Source: a virus
Strand: one strand, 5' to 3'
Virus record (IMG/VR): IMGVR_UViG_3300042937_000526
Coordinates: 1-44,232 of that record
DNA length: 44,232 nt
A program made the position numbers and the translations under genes. A model generated the notes under the pieces. It was not told where the DNA came from and did no database searches. It worked only from the letters and a program-made list of their open reading frames with translations. Numbering within the stretch: position 1 is the first letter of the stretch; every line of letters starts with the position of its first letter. Shown here in pieces: positions 22,205 to 29,025 of this stretch.

Positions 22205-22309
22205 TTAGAGTTGAGAAGCGAAGAAAAGGAAGTAAAACGCGTAACCTAGGACAGCGTAGGCAACGCATTGGAAGAGGAAGGAAGCGAGTTTTTTAAACGC
22301 GGTTTTCAT
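22205..22309 (-). CDS. Tiny membrane protein, 34 aa
   Basis: Reads MKTAFKKLASFLFQCVAYAV then LGYAFYFLFFASQL: a basic start and one hydrophobic helix. It is preceded at 11 bases by the same 14-bp element found before the gene at 22417-22647, and both proteins begin MKT. Function unknown. Confidence 0.5.
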   Translation of the reverse strand: MKTAFKKLASFLFQCVAYAVLGYAFYFLFFASQL

Positions 22310-22316
22310 GTCGGAG

Positions 22317-22330
22317 GACAGACTAGGGTG
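22317..22330 (-). promoter_or_regulatory. 14-bp leader element, copy A
   Basis: CACCCTAGTCTGTC on the minus strand ends 7 bases before the ATG at 22309. The identical element lies at the same distance before the ATG at 22647. It contains TAGTCT, a possible -10 hexamer; no good -35 is visible for this copy. Confidence 0.5.
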
Positions 22331-22355
22331 AAGGGTGGGGAGCATGGGATTTGAC

Positions 22356-22374
22356 ACGGTGAACCGTTCACCGT
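22356..22374. promoter_or_regulatory. Perfect 9-bp inverted repeat (operator-like)
   Basis: ACGGTGAAC-C-GTTCACCGT, a perfect 19-bp palindrome around one base, in the non-coding gap 22310-22416. Size and symmetry fit a dimeric repressor site. The gap also has several shorter GTTCA/TTCATC direct repeats. Confidence 0.6.
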
Positions 22375-22416
22375 CCACGATTCACCCTGTCGGATGAACC
22401 GGGAACGATGAACGGA

Positions 22417-22647
22417 TCATCGGACAGTTTGAAACCAGCGGAAGAGAAAGCCGAACGGACCTTTGCGGTCATTGACGAACGACTGGTGACTGTTCAGTCG
22501 GACCGTCATCTGGTCAATACCCATCCCGTCGGGTCGGACTGACAGGTCATTCAGGTTGGATCGGCATGTCTGAATGCTCGCTTCGATTCGATTGAGCTTG
22601 GACCAGTCGGCGGCAGTGGGGAGGGGAGGGAATGCGTTGGTTTTCAT
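22417..22647 (-). CDS. Hypothetical protein, 76 aa, first gene of the early operon
   Basis: ATG 22647 (MKTNAFPPLPTAADWSKLNR) lies just after a good promoter; the longer frame to 22686 would begin inside the promoter and is rejected. It continues with a helix (RIEASIQTCRSNLNDLSVRP) and ends in an aromatic basic tail (FGFLFRWFQTVR). No family recognised. As the first gene transcribed leftwards it may take part in host takeover, by position only. Confidence 0.55.
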   Translation of the reverse strand: MKTNAFPPLPTAADWSKLNRIEASIQTCRSNLNDLSVRPDGMGIDQMTVRLNSHQSFVNDRKGPFGFLFRWFQTVR

Positions 22648-22654
22648 TGACTGA

Positions 22655-22668
22655 GACAGACTAGGGTG
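22655..22668 (-). promoter_or_regulatory. 14-bp leader element, copy B
   Basis: Same CACCCTAGTCTGTC as at 22317-22330, again 7 bases before an ATG followed by AAAAC. It overlaps the -10 hexamer of the promoter below. Confidence 0.55.
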
Positions 22669-22686
22669 GACAGGGGAATCAGTCAA
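22658..22686 (-). promoter_or_regulatory. Sigma70-type promoter for the early leftward operon
   Basis: TTGACT (22686-22681), a 17-base spacer, then TAGTCT (22663-22658). The expected start of transcription is about 22651, only a few bases before ATG 22647, so the first message would be nearly leaderless. Confidence 0.55.
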
Positions 22687-22737
22687 AATGTTTTTTCGTT
22701 TTTTTTCAATGGTGGGGGAAAAGTGGGCTTTTGCTGA

Positions 22738-22793
22738 GGAAAACGAGGGAAAACGAGGGGGATTTAGACAGTGTCAGGATTGGAAAACGAGGG
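22738..22793. repeat. Iteron-like GGAAAACGAGGG repeats before the terminase-small-like gene
   Basis: Three exact copies of GGAAAACGAGGG at 22738-22749, 22748-22759 and 22782-22793; a degenerate fourth (GGAAAACAAGCG) lies at 22855-22866, inside the start of the gene. Copies 1 and 2 are 10 bp apart, one helical turn. This fits a binding site for the adjacent HTH protein, e.g. a packaging or replication-start site. An A/T tract lies just before it (22681-22710). Confidence 0.6.
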
Positions 22794-22845
22794 GGGGCGA
22801 AGGCGACGTTGAACGATTCACGACAACACTCTAAGGTGACGGGAA

Positions 22846-23292
22846 ATGAGGATTGGAAAACAAGCGTGGGAAAAGGCGAAGGCGAAGTACTTCGCAGGGG
22901 AGACTTGGGAGACAATTGCAAACGACTTGCAATTGAACAAGGCGACGTTGACGAACAAGGCCAGCATAGAAGGCATCACGAAAGTTAAGCGAGAGGCGAA
23001 GGCAATTTCCCCTAAAGATAATGTTTCCCTAGAAAGCCTGTCCGCTTTGGTCCGTTCGAAACTCGCACAGGATGCAGCCACCACGCTTGAACGCATCGAC
23101 AGCTATGCATTGGACGGAATCAAAGACGAATCCACACGGGAGCAGATCCTAGGAAGCGTGGCGAAGAGGTCGGCTCTAGTGTTCGGCTGGAGTGAACAAG
23201 GTGAACAAGCGAGCGTGTCCATTAATCTGCTCGGCTCCATGCCAGACAGAAGTCCGGTTGAAGTCATCGTCAACGAACCATCGGACAAGTAA
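22846..23292 (+). CDS. Terminase small subunit-like HTH protein
   Basis: 148 residues. The N-terminus is an HTH of the kind used by small terminases: WEKAKAKYFAGETWETIAND then LQLNKATLTNKASIEGITKV. The middle is helical (SALVRSKLAQDAATTLERID), which would fit the oligomerisation part, and the C-terminus is acidic and Pro-containing. Role: recognition of phage DNA for packaging. Supporting context is the iteron-like repeat upstream; against it, the large subunit lies 15 kb away on the other strand. A general transcription regulator is the alternative. Confidence 0.58.
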   Translation: MRIGKQAWEKAKAKYFAGETWETIANDLQLNKATLTNKASIEGITKVKREAKAISPKDNVSLESLSALVRSKLAQDAATTLERIDSYALDGIKDESTREQILGSVAKRSALVFGWSEQGEQASVSINLLGSMPDRSPVEVIVNEPSDK

Positions 23293-23368
23293 ACATAACA
23301 CGTATTGTGCAACGCAAGCGGACTGATAGTTAGGATTAGTTTTACTTATGGCACAAAAGAATTGTTTT

Positions 23369-23444
23369 CCTAGGGGCTGGCACGGACGGTGACGCCTAGG
23401 GGGCGGCCCCCTTTTGGGGGTGGGCTTCGTTTACGATACCCCCC
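23369..23444. other. GC-rich palindromic block, possible cos site or structure
   Basis: CCTAGGGG occurs at 23369-23376 and again at 23395-23402. It is followed by competing stems: GGGGG (23399-23403) with CCCCC (23407-23411), or CCCCC with GGGGG (23416-23420) across TTTT. A further C6 run lies at 23439-23444. No T-run follows, so it is not a standard terminator. The block sits in the 177-base gap after the terminase-small-like gene. Confidence 0.45.
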
Positions 23445-23469
23445 TCAAAAATTTTCCGACCTTTTGACC

Positions 23470-23985
23470 ATGATAAATAAAATCAAAATCGGTCAAACAG
23501 TTTCTTTATCCTATGCAGAACGTAAGCTCGCTCATTTTTTGGCGAAGCATAGGAACGGGAACAATCGTTCGTTCAACAAGGTGAATTTGAAGATCAGTTC
23601 GGAGGACGCGCATACGGTTGATTTGGAGGGGATGTGTGGCGAGATAGCGTTCTGTAAGCTGTTCAATGTGTATCCTGATTTGGATACGGAGCGTGAGCCG
23701 CCGCATCCGCTTTATGACTGTGTGCTATCGAATGGGATGAGGGTGGATGTGAAGACGACGAAGTACGAGAATGGGAAGTTGTTGGTGGATGCGCGTAAGG
23801 GTAAGAAGACGGATGGCGTGGATTTCTATGTGTTGATGACTGGAAGTTTCCCTGGGCCGTATGCGTTCAAGGGATTCATTGCGAAGACGAAGATCATCAG
23901 GCCGGAGAGGATTGGCGAACTTTGCGGGTACAAGAGTTACATTGCGGATCAGCGGGAATTGAGTGAGTCCGCTAAATCTGATTGA
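23470..23985 (+). CDS. PD-(D/E)XK endonuclease-like phage protein
   Basis: 171 residues from ATG 23470 (MINKIKIGQTVSLSYAERKL); the longer frame runs back through the GC-rich block. Motifs: MCGEIAFCKLF (Glu about 57), YDCVLSNGMRVDVKTTKYEN with D and DVK, and DFYVLMTGSFPGPYAFKGFI. This order (GE-x-A ... D ... V-D-x-K-T) is that of small restriction-endonuclease-fold proteins common in phages. It may degrade host DNA or take part in packaging; it lies between small terminase and capsid. Confidence 0.68.
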   Translation: MINKIKIGQTVSLSYAERKLAHFLAKHRNGNNRSFNKVNLKISSEDAHTVDLEGMCGEIAFCKLFNVYPDLDTEREPPHPLYDCVLSNGMRVDVKTTKYENGKLLVDARKGKKTDGVDFYVLMTGSFPGPYAFKGFIAKTKIIRPERIGELCGYKSYIADQRELSESAKSD

Positions 23986-24093
23986 CTTAGTAGGGATTCG
24001 TATGCGTCAGTGCGTGTAACGACCTTAAGCGAGGTGGTGGTTTGGTCAGCCACTGCAAACTGTCTAAGCGGCGATGACGCTCCGCATTGGTGA

Positions 24094-24135
24094 GGTAGGA
24101 TAATCATCCACTGTGTGGTGGATAGATGGCCTACC
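24094..24135. other. Nested hairpin in the capsid-gene leader
   Basis: Outer stem GGTAGG (24094-24099) with CCTACC (24130-24135); inner stem ATCCAC (24106-24111) with GTGGAT (24118-24123). It lies in the 186-base leader before the major capsid candidate. It could stabilise or regulate the late message. Confidence 0.5.
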
Positions 24136-24171
24136 ATAACGCAGATAACGTCGGTTTTAATTTTACTCATT

Positions 24172-25419
24172 ATGGCTTGTCCTAATGTTTTCAATGCGTT
24201 CGCCGTGGCGACTGAGTCGCTCGCGCAGGACGTTTACAAGCGCGCCTCGTATCGTTCGATGTGGTTGAACCTCATTGAGCGTGGCGAGTATCCTCAAGGT
24301 ACTGGTCTGACCCAGACCTCGTTCACTACCACTTCGATTGAGCCGACTGCGGCTGAGGAGTGGTCGGCCATCACCCTCGCGTCCGGCAACCCCGGCGATA
24401 ACGGTGGTGCTTGCGATGTCACCTACAATGACGTTCCGGTTGGATACAACGCTGTTACTTGGGGGCCTGAGCGTTTTGCGCTGAAAGGTCCGCTCTTGTG
24501 TAAGGATGATCTGACCTTTGATCATCGAGTTGAGGCGTTCTTGCGTGTGTACTTGGAGAAGTTGTCCATTCGCGCACAGCGTTCGTGGGAGACTCGCTAC
24601 CAGAACATGTTTGCCAAGTACGCCATCAAGGCGGTGGCCGACTCGTCCTTTACGCAGGTGGAGACGATTCCGTCTGGTGTGAATGAGTTGCCTTGGATTC
24701 AGACTGGTTCGGCTGGTCAGGCTTTGAACCAGGCTACCTCCGAGCTGACGCAGGAAATGCTCGATGTCGCTGCTGCTACGTTGATTCGTAATGGCGCGAC
24801 GAATCCTGATAGTTCGGGGTTCATCAGCTTCTCTAGCGACGGTCCGGTGTTCCCGCTCTACATCGGCATGGAGGCCAGCCAGCGTATTGCTCAGAACAAT
24901 GCTGCGCTGCGCGAGGATCTGCGGTTCGCTGACATGGGTTCTGGTGCCGGTGCTGAGCTGCTCCGTCGAATTGGCGCGAATCGGGTCATCAAGAACTTCC
25001 GCCATATCCCGAATCTGTTCCCGCCCCGCTTCAGCTATGCTGGCGGCAAGTACACGCTCATCCAGCCGTTCACCAGCACCTCCGGCACTAAGGGTACTGT
25101 GTTCAGCGTCAACCCGAGCTGGACGACCGCCTTGTACGAGGGTGCGTTCGTGCCGACTCCGTACGTCATCAAGAGCCATATCGTTCGCCCTGTGAACCGT
25201 GTTGGCGACTTGAGCTGGCAACCGACCAACTACATGGGCGAGTGGCAGTGGGTGACTGGTGCCTACAAGCTCGATGTGGATTGCGCCGATCCTCTGGAGA
25301 AGAAGGGTCAGCACTACGCTGAGTTCGTTCATGCTGTGGAGCCAGTGTTCACGAACCAGGGCATGACGATCATCTTCCGTCGTTGCACCGGCGCACTCAC
25401 TCAGATTATCTGCTCGTAA
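24172..25419 (+). CDS. Major capsid protein (candidate)
   Basis: 415 residues from ATG 24172 (MACPNVFNAFAVATESLAQD); an in-frame GTG at 24115 lies in the hairpin and is rejected. Features that fit a HK97-fold capsid protein are a helical N-arm (LAQDVYKRASYRSMWLNLIE), a long helix DHRVEAFLRVYLEKLSIRAQ, beta-rich middle and a C-terminal strand pair (MTIIFRRCTGALTQIIC). Very regular codon use, a long structured leader and a strong terminator directly after it indicate high expression. Ca. 415 aa is a usual length. I cannot prove the fold from sequence alone. Confidence 0.72.
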   Translation: MACPNVFNAFAVATESLAQDVYKRASYRSMWLNLIERGEYPQGTGLTQTSFTTTSIEPTAAEEWSAITLASGNPGDNGGACDVTYNDVPVGYNAVTWGPERFALKGPLLCKDDLTFDHRVEAFLRVYLEKLSIRAQRSWETRYQNMFAKYAIKAVADSSFTQVETIPSGVNELPWIQTGSAGQALNQATSELTQEMLDVAAATLIRNGATNPDSSGFISFSSDGPVFPLYIGMEASQRIAQNNAALREDLRFADMGSGAGAELLRRIGANRVIKNFRHIPNLFPPRFSYAGGKYTLIQPFTSTSGTKGTVFSVNPSWTTALYEGAFVPTPYVIKSHIVRPVNRVGDLSWQPTNYMGEWQWVTGAYKLDVDCADPLEKKGQHYAEFVHAVEPVFTNQGMTIIFRRCTGALTQIICS

Positions 25420-25440
25420 TTCGAGTTGAATAGCTAACAG

Positions 25441-25475
25441 ACCCGCAGGTCCAAAAGGCTTGCGGGTTTTTGCTT
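25441..25475 (+). terminator. Intrinsic terminator after the capsid gene
   Basis: ACCCGCA (25441-25447) and TGCGGGT (25461-25467) form a perfect 7-bp stem around a 13-base loop, followed by TTTTTGCTTTT. Confidence 0.85.
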
Positions 25476-25514
25476 TTGCATTGACAAGGATCAGTAGGAT
25501 CTGATGCTCCCCGT

Positions 25515-25796
25515 ATGCCGAGTTTTACTCTTCCAGAAGGCGTTGAGATTCCTGAGAATTTGAAGGAAGGCGAGGCGTTCCAGACGATGGCGACGATTGT
25601 CCTTGGTAAGAACGGCAAGGCTGAGTTCATCGAGATTGATGGCATGGCTATTCCAGGCTACGAGAACAAGTCGAAGGGCAAGAAGTTGGCTGAGCGTGGC
25701 GAGGAGGAGTACGAGGAGGAGGAGGAGGAGACGGCTCCCGGTGGTGGCGGTTTCATTGCTGAAGTGATGCAGCGCGGTGCTGGTCCGATGGCCTAA
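25515..25796 (+). CDS. Small acidic protein, possible head/neck component
   Basis: 93 residues. Begins PSFTLPEGVEIPENLKEGEA, has a beta-hairpin (ATIVLGKNGKAEFIEIDG) and a Glu-rich run (EEEYEEEEEE) before a Gly-rich end. Position directly after the capsid gene is where many phages encode a decoration or head-completion protein. No family recognised. Confidence 0.55.
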   Translation: MPSFTLPEGVEIPENLKEGEAFQTMATIVLGKNGKAEFIEIDGMAIPGYENKSKGKKLAERGEEEYEEEEEETAPGGGGFIAEVMQRGAGPMA

Positions 25797-25813
25797 TTCA
25801 AAGATAAAAGCGT

Positions 25814-26257
25814 ATGGCTGACATTACATGCACTGAAACAGCGACGTTGCTAAGTGAGGTTCAACCTCTTGGATGTCGCTCGCCGTGGGAGCGCGAGATG
25901 GCCAAGCTGGCCCTTCTGAATCGCATTGCTGATGGAACTGGAACGGCGGCGGCTAATGCTGCTGGGTTTGGAACTGCTCGTTCGGTGACGGCGTCCACGG
26001 CGATTTTGTCGAATGATTTCGCGATTATCGCAAACTCGACATCGGGAGCGATTACGGTTTCGCTTCCCCCGGCTGCGACGGCCAATGGTCGTATATTTTT
26101 CGTGAAGCGGGTGAATGCTGGCGCGAACAATGTGACTGTCGATCCGTTTGGTGCTGAAACGATTGATGGAGCGGCGACTCATGTTTTGACCGCTCAATGG
26201 CAGAGGGTTGAATTCATAAGCAACGGAACAGCGTGGTTCATCATAGCTCACCAATAA
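25814..26257 (+). CDS. Virion appendage protein with GCRSPWE module
   Basis: 147 residues. The N-terminal ~40 (ITCTETATLLSEVQPLGCRS, then PWEREMAKLALLNRIADG) is shared with the next gene. The rest is beta-rich: ILSNDFAIIANSTSGAITVS, FVKRVNAGANNVTVDPFGAE, WQRVEFISNGTAWFII, resembling the repeated strands of phage fibre/appendage domains. Likely a virion component; function of the N-terminal module unknown. Confidence 0.62.
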   Translation: MADITCTETATLLSEVQPLGCRSPWEREMAKLALLNRIADGTGTAAANAAGFGTARSVTASTAILSNDFAIIANSTSGAITVSLPPAATANGRIFFVKRVNAGANNVTVDPFGAETIDGAATHVLTAQWQRVEFISNGTAWFIIAHQ

Positions 26258-26258
26258 C

Positions 26259-26483
26259 ATGGCCGACGCATCATCCATCACTTGTACGGAAGCTGCTCAG
26301 TTGATTGCCGAGGTTTCGGCGACTGGATGTCGTTCTCCGTGGGAGATGGACATGCTTGAGCTTGCGCTTTTGAATCGCATTTCTGATTCTAGCGGCGGTT
26401 CGGTCGGATTTCCGCTGACGGCGGATTTGACATCGATTACTGCCGATGTGACGACCATTACTGCGGATCAGACCCAATTTTAA
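26259..26483 (+). CDS. Short paralogue with GCRSPWE module
   Basis: 74 residues, starting one base after the previous stop. Residues 6-44 repeat the module of the neighbour (ITCTEAAQLIAEVSATGCRS, PWEMDMLELALLNRISD). The C-terminus is a short repetitive end (SITADVTTITADQTQF) instead of a beta domain. It appears to be a tandem duplicate that lost or never gained the C-terminal domain. Confidence 0.6.
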   Translation: MADASSITCTEAAQLIAEVSATGCRSPWEMDMLELALLNRISDSSGGSVGFPLTADLTSITADVTTITADQTQF

Positions 26484-26509
26484 CAACGGTTTAGGAAACA
26501 CTTCATACT

Positions 26510-28246
26510 ATGGCACAGCAAACGATCAATGTCGGAGCCTCAGCCAACGACGGAACGGGGAGTCCGCTGCGGACGGCATTCCAGTTTACGAACAGCAACT
26601 TTACGGAGCTGTACGCGGCTCTAGGAGGTGGCACTGGCCTACCTGGAGCTACGAATCAGGTGCTGTTCAATAACGGAACCGCCATCGCTGGTGATGCCGG
26701 GATGACGTACAATCCGTCGACCGATACGATGACGCTCGTCAATTTGGTGCTGAGCGGAACCTTTGCTGCGCGTAATGGTGACACCCCCTCCGCCATCCGC
26801 GCCGCCGCTTCCGACTACGCTGCCGTGACGTTCGATGGGGCGACGAGCGGGACGCGCATTGTGTCTACTCTGACAAGCCAGAACATCGGCACGGGCGATA
26901 TGTCAATGTGGAACAGGTTTCGGGTATTTACCACGACCGGAACCACCCGATACATCGCTGCGCTATCCAGCAGCTCGACTGCTGCCGATCAGGCTAGTGC
27001 ATGCGCCTTGTCAATTTCTTCGACTGGTGGGCTTGTGTTTGTGTTGTTCGGATCGACAACCAGCGATTCGAGAATTGCCACCGTTGCAGGGTTTCAAACT
27101 GCGTATTCCGGCCAGGTTGTTGATATTGTTGTCACCCGTACCGGAACCACGCTTAAGGTCTACATCAACGGGACTGACACGGCTTACACTGAAACGACTA
27201 CTGGGACGCCCCCTGCGTGGAGCGCAACGATTACATCCACCAATCTGTTCATTGGTCAAAGCACAGGAACAACTTCCATCTTTACCGGCCGCATCTACCG
27301 CAGCGTCGTCTTTAACCGCGCACTGGCCGCAACCGATGTCACCGAGCTTATCACGACCGGAGTGAATCCGGCGGATCAGTGGGGGACGCAGACGGCGGCG
27401 TACACCAGCGATTTCTCGGCTGGTACGGATAGTTGGTCTGCGGCTCGTGGAACCGCTGCCGGAAATATCGACGGCATCTCTGGCGTGGATAACACGTTGA
27501 GGTTAACTGTAGACACAACTGCAACAAACTCTCATTTAGCTTTCCTCAACCCTGTTCCAGGATTGCTGGCCGGAAAACGCTATCGCGTTGGGTTCAACTA
27601 CTTCATCACGGCAGCGAATGCCACGATGAATGGTTTGGCTCTTTGGCAGCTTAGTCCGTCGGTCCAGATTTCAACGGTTCAATCAGTTACTGGCGCCTGG
27701 ACTTCAATTGCTCCTGTCGAGTTTGTTTCAGGTGAGACAAGGTTGGCTGTGTTGGGGGCGGCAGGTGGAAACGCTAATTTCACCGGCAACGGCACTGACA
27801 CGTTCTACCTGCACAGCTTTGTCCTCACCCGCATCGGCGCAATCGTCGATCTGGATTTCACCGTCGGCACCGGCTACCAAGCCACCGACCGCTCGACCAA
27901 CAACCTGCACGGTACGCTGTTCAACGGTGTGGAGTTCTCGCAGCCGCGGCAAATGGCTGTCCTTTACGCGACGACCGCGGCGTCTGGCAACACTCAGCTC
28001 CTCGGTTCGTTGGCCATCCCGACCAATGCAGTCATCGAGGACGTAATCGTCAACTCAACCGGATCCTCTACCGTCAGCGTCGGCAACGTCTCCGCTGGCA
28101 CCCAGATCGTCAACGGCGCATCGGTTGTCTCGGGCAGACAGAAGCTCACCATCGCCACGCCGTTCAGCACCACCGGCAATCTGTGGGTGAACAGTTCCGC
28201 AGCCGTGACGCTCCAATTCACCATCCTCTACACCATCGCCGCTTGA
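26510..28246 (+). CDS. Tail fibre protein with LamG-like lectin domain
   Basis: 578 residues. The start (QTINVGASANDGTGSPLRTA, then FQFTNSNFTELYA) is a well-known phage fibre N-terminal motif. About residues 100-290 look like a LamG/concanavalin-type jelly roll: YAAVTFDGATSGTRIV, VVDIVVTRTGTTLKVYINGT, LFIGQSTGTTSIFTGRIYRS and VVFNRALAATDVTEL. A second beta domain (about 310-450, FDWS-like carbohydrate-binding style, HLAFLNPVPGLLAGKRYRVG) follows, then a Ser/Val/Thr-rich end. Likely role: attachment to host-surface glycan. Confidence 0.75.
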   Translation: MAQQTINVGASANDGTGSPLRTAFQFTNSNFTELYAALGGGTGLPGATNQVLFNNGTAIAGDAGMTYNPSTDTMTLVNLVLSGTFAARNGDTPSAIRAAASDYAAVTFDGATSGTRIVSTLTSQNIGTGDMSMWNRFRVFTTTGTTRYIAALSSSSTAADQASACALSISSTGGLVFVLFGSTTSDSRIATVAGFQTAYSGQVVDIVVTRTGTTLKVYINGTDTAYTETTTGTPPAWSATITSTNLFIGQSTGTTSIFTGRIYRSVVFNRALAATDVTELITTGVNPADQWGTQTAAYTSDFSAGTDSWSAARGTAAGNIDGISGVDNTLRLTVDTTATNSHLAFLNPVPGLLAGKRYRVGFNYFITAANATMNGLALWQLSPSVQISTVQSVTGAWTSIAPVEFVSGETRLAVLGAAGGNANFTGNGTDTFYLHSFVLTRIGAIVDLDFTVGTGYQATDRSTNNLHGTLFNGVEFSQPRQMAVLYATTAASGNTQLLGSLAIPTNAVIEDVIVNSTGSSTVSVGNVSAGTQIVNGASVVSGRQKLTIATPFSTTGNLWVNSSAAVTLQFTILYTIAA

Positions 28247-28249
28247 TCT

Positions 28250-28480
28250 ATGGAAACCGAACTCGCAATCAAAACCGAGCCGCTCGAAACCATCATATTT
28301 GATCCTCCGATCAAGGTTTCGGAGGACAAGATCGTCGGTGGCACCATAGTCACATCGGCGGAAATTGAGCCTCCTGATGCGTCCGGTATGGTCATTGCAC
28401 GGATCTTGCCCATTGGCTACGTCATGGGCTTTCCGTTCGTTGACTCCAACGAGAACTCCATCAGGGTTGCCCTGAGCTGA
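28250..28480 (+). CDS. Hypothetical protein, 76 aa
   Basis: Beta-rich small protein (IIFDPPIKVSEDKIVGGTIV, GMVIARILPIGYVMGFPFVD). Four bases after the fibre gene and before the lysis cassette. Could be a fibre chaperone or capping piece; nothing in it proves this. Confidence 0.5.
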   Translation: METELAIKTEPLETIIFDPPIKVSEDKIVGGTIVTSAEIEPPDASGMVIARILPIGYVMGFPFVDSNENSIRVALS

Positions 28481-28490
28481 TCATCACACC

Positions 28491-28673
28491 ATGACCGAGT
28501 CCCACTTTATGCGAGACATGATTGCGGCAGCTAGTGGGCCATTCATCGGTATTCTCGGGAACGCGATTTTCTCAGACCCGAACCTCAAGACGGCATCGCT
28601 CGCGTTAGGTGCCGTCACCGCTCTTCTCGTCTGTCTAGCAAAAGCCATCGACCTGTACCGCAAAATCAAATGA
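28491..28673 (+). CDS. Small membrane protein, holin-like
   Basis: 60 residues. One clear hydrophobic helix (ASLALGAVTALLVCLAKAID), with a weaker one in DMIAAASGPFIGILGNAIF, and a basic end (LYRKIK). Size and layout fit a small holin or antiholin. An internal ATG at residue 7 is an alternative start, as in dual-start holins. Its stop overlaps the next start. Confidence 0.6.
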   Translation: MTESHFMRDMIAAASGPFIGILGNAIFSDPNLKTASLALGAVTALLVCLAKAIDLYRKIK

Positions 28674-28849
28674 ACCCTAACTTCACCTCTCTCATCCGCC
28701 ATCTTCTCTCCGCCGCTGGCGGTTTCCTCGTCGCCAAAGGTTTGGCAAGTGCCGATCAAGTCGCCGAACTTGCCGGTGCCGCCGTCAGCATCATCGGAGT
28801 CGCTTGGTCGATCTTCAACAATAAGAAGAACGCCTCGAAGACTGAATGA
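28670..28849 (+). CDS. Holin, Pam3-gp28-like family
   Basis: 59 residues from ATG 28670. Sequence plan: SLIRHLLSAAGGFLVAKGLA, then SADQVAELAGAAVSIIGVAW and a basic end (NNKKNASKTE). The 'RHLL-x-A-A-GG-x-L-x-x-K-G ... G-A-x-x-x-I-x-G-x-x-W-S' pattern is that of the Pam3-gp28-type putative phage holins. Two membrane segments are likely. Overlaps both neighbours by four bases. Confidence 0.75.
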   Translation: MNPNFTSLIRHLLSAAGGFLVAKGLASADQVAELAGAAVSIIGVAWSIFNNKKNASKTE

Positions 28850-29025
28850 ACTTCTTGGCCGACTTGGTGATGAAGTTGGTCATCTGGCTTCATGCACTAA
28901 CGAAACAAGACATCTCAAGTGAAGACGCCAAGAAACAATCTGATCTTAAGCGCGGTCTTCTTGATCGTGTGCGCGAGCATGAGCGTGAGCTGCGCGAGTC
29001 GAGTGATTTACGTCCCCCACGGTGA
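28846..29025 (+). CDS. Small i-spanin-like protein (candidate)
   Basis: 59 residues. Short hydrophobic N-terminus (MNFLADLVMKLVIWLHAL), then a charged helix (DISSEDAKKQSDLKRGLLDR, VREHERELRESSDL), the plan of an inner-membrane spanin (Rz). It is shorter than usual inner spanins. The next gene starts inside it in another frame and encodes a lipoprotein, which is the classic Rz/Rz1 arrangement. Confidence 0.5.
   Translation: MNFLADLVMKLVIWLHALTKQDISSEDAKKQSDLKRGLLDRVREHERELRESSDLRPPR

Noticed and set aside
22648-22686. Upstream extension of the first early gene (MTDSPVH start)
   Set aside because: It would place the start codon inside the -35 region of a good promoter; the internal MKTNAF start has the repeated leader element at the right distance.
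24115-24171. 19-residue extension of the capsid protein from a GTG
   Set aside because: The GTG lies within the hairpin loop and stem; the extension is hydrophobic and unlike a capsid N-arm.
23986-24171. tRNA or other structured RNA gene before the capsid
   Set aside because: A nested hairpin is present but no T-arm (GGTTCGAATCC-like) or cloverleaf could be drawn; no tRNA was seen anywhere in the window.
24163-25332. 389-codon open frame on the minus strand opposite the capsid gene
   Set aside because: Arg/Ser/Thr-rich translation without motifs, exactly antisense to a gene with regular codon use; it is a shadow frame.
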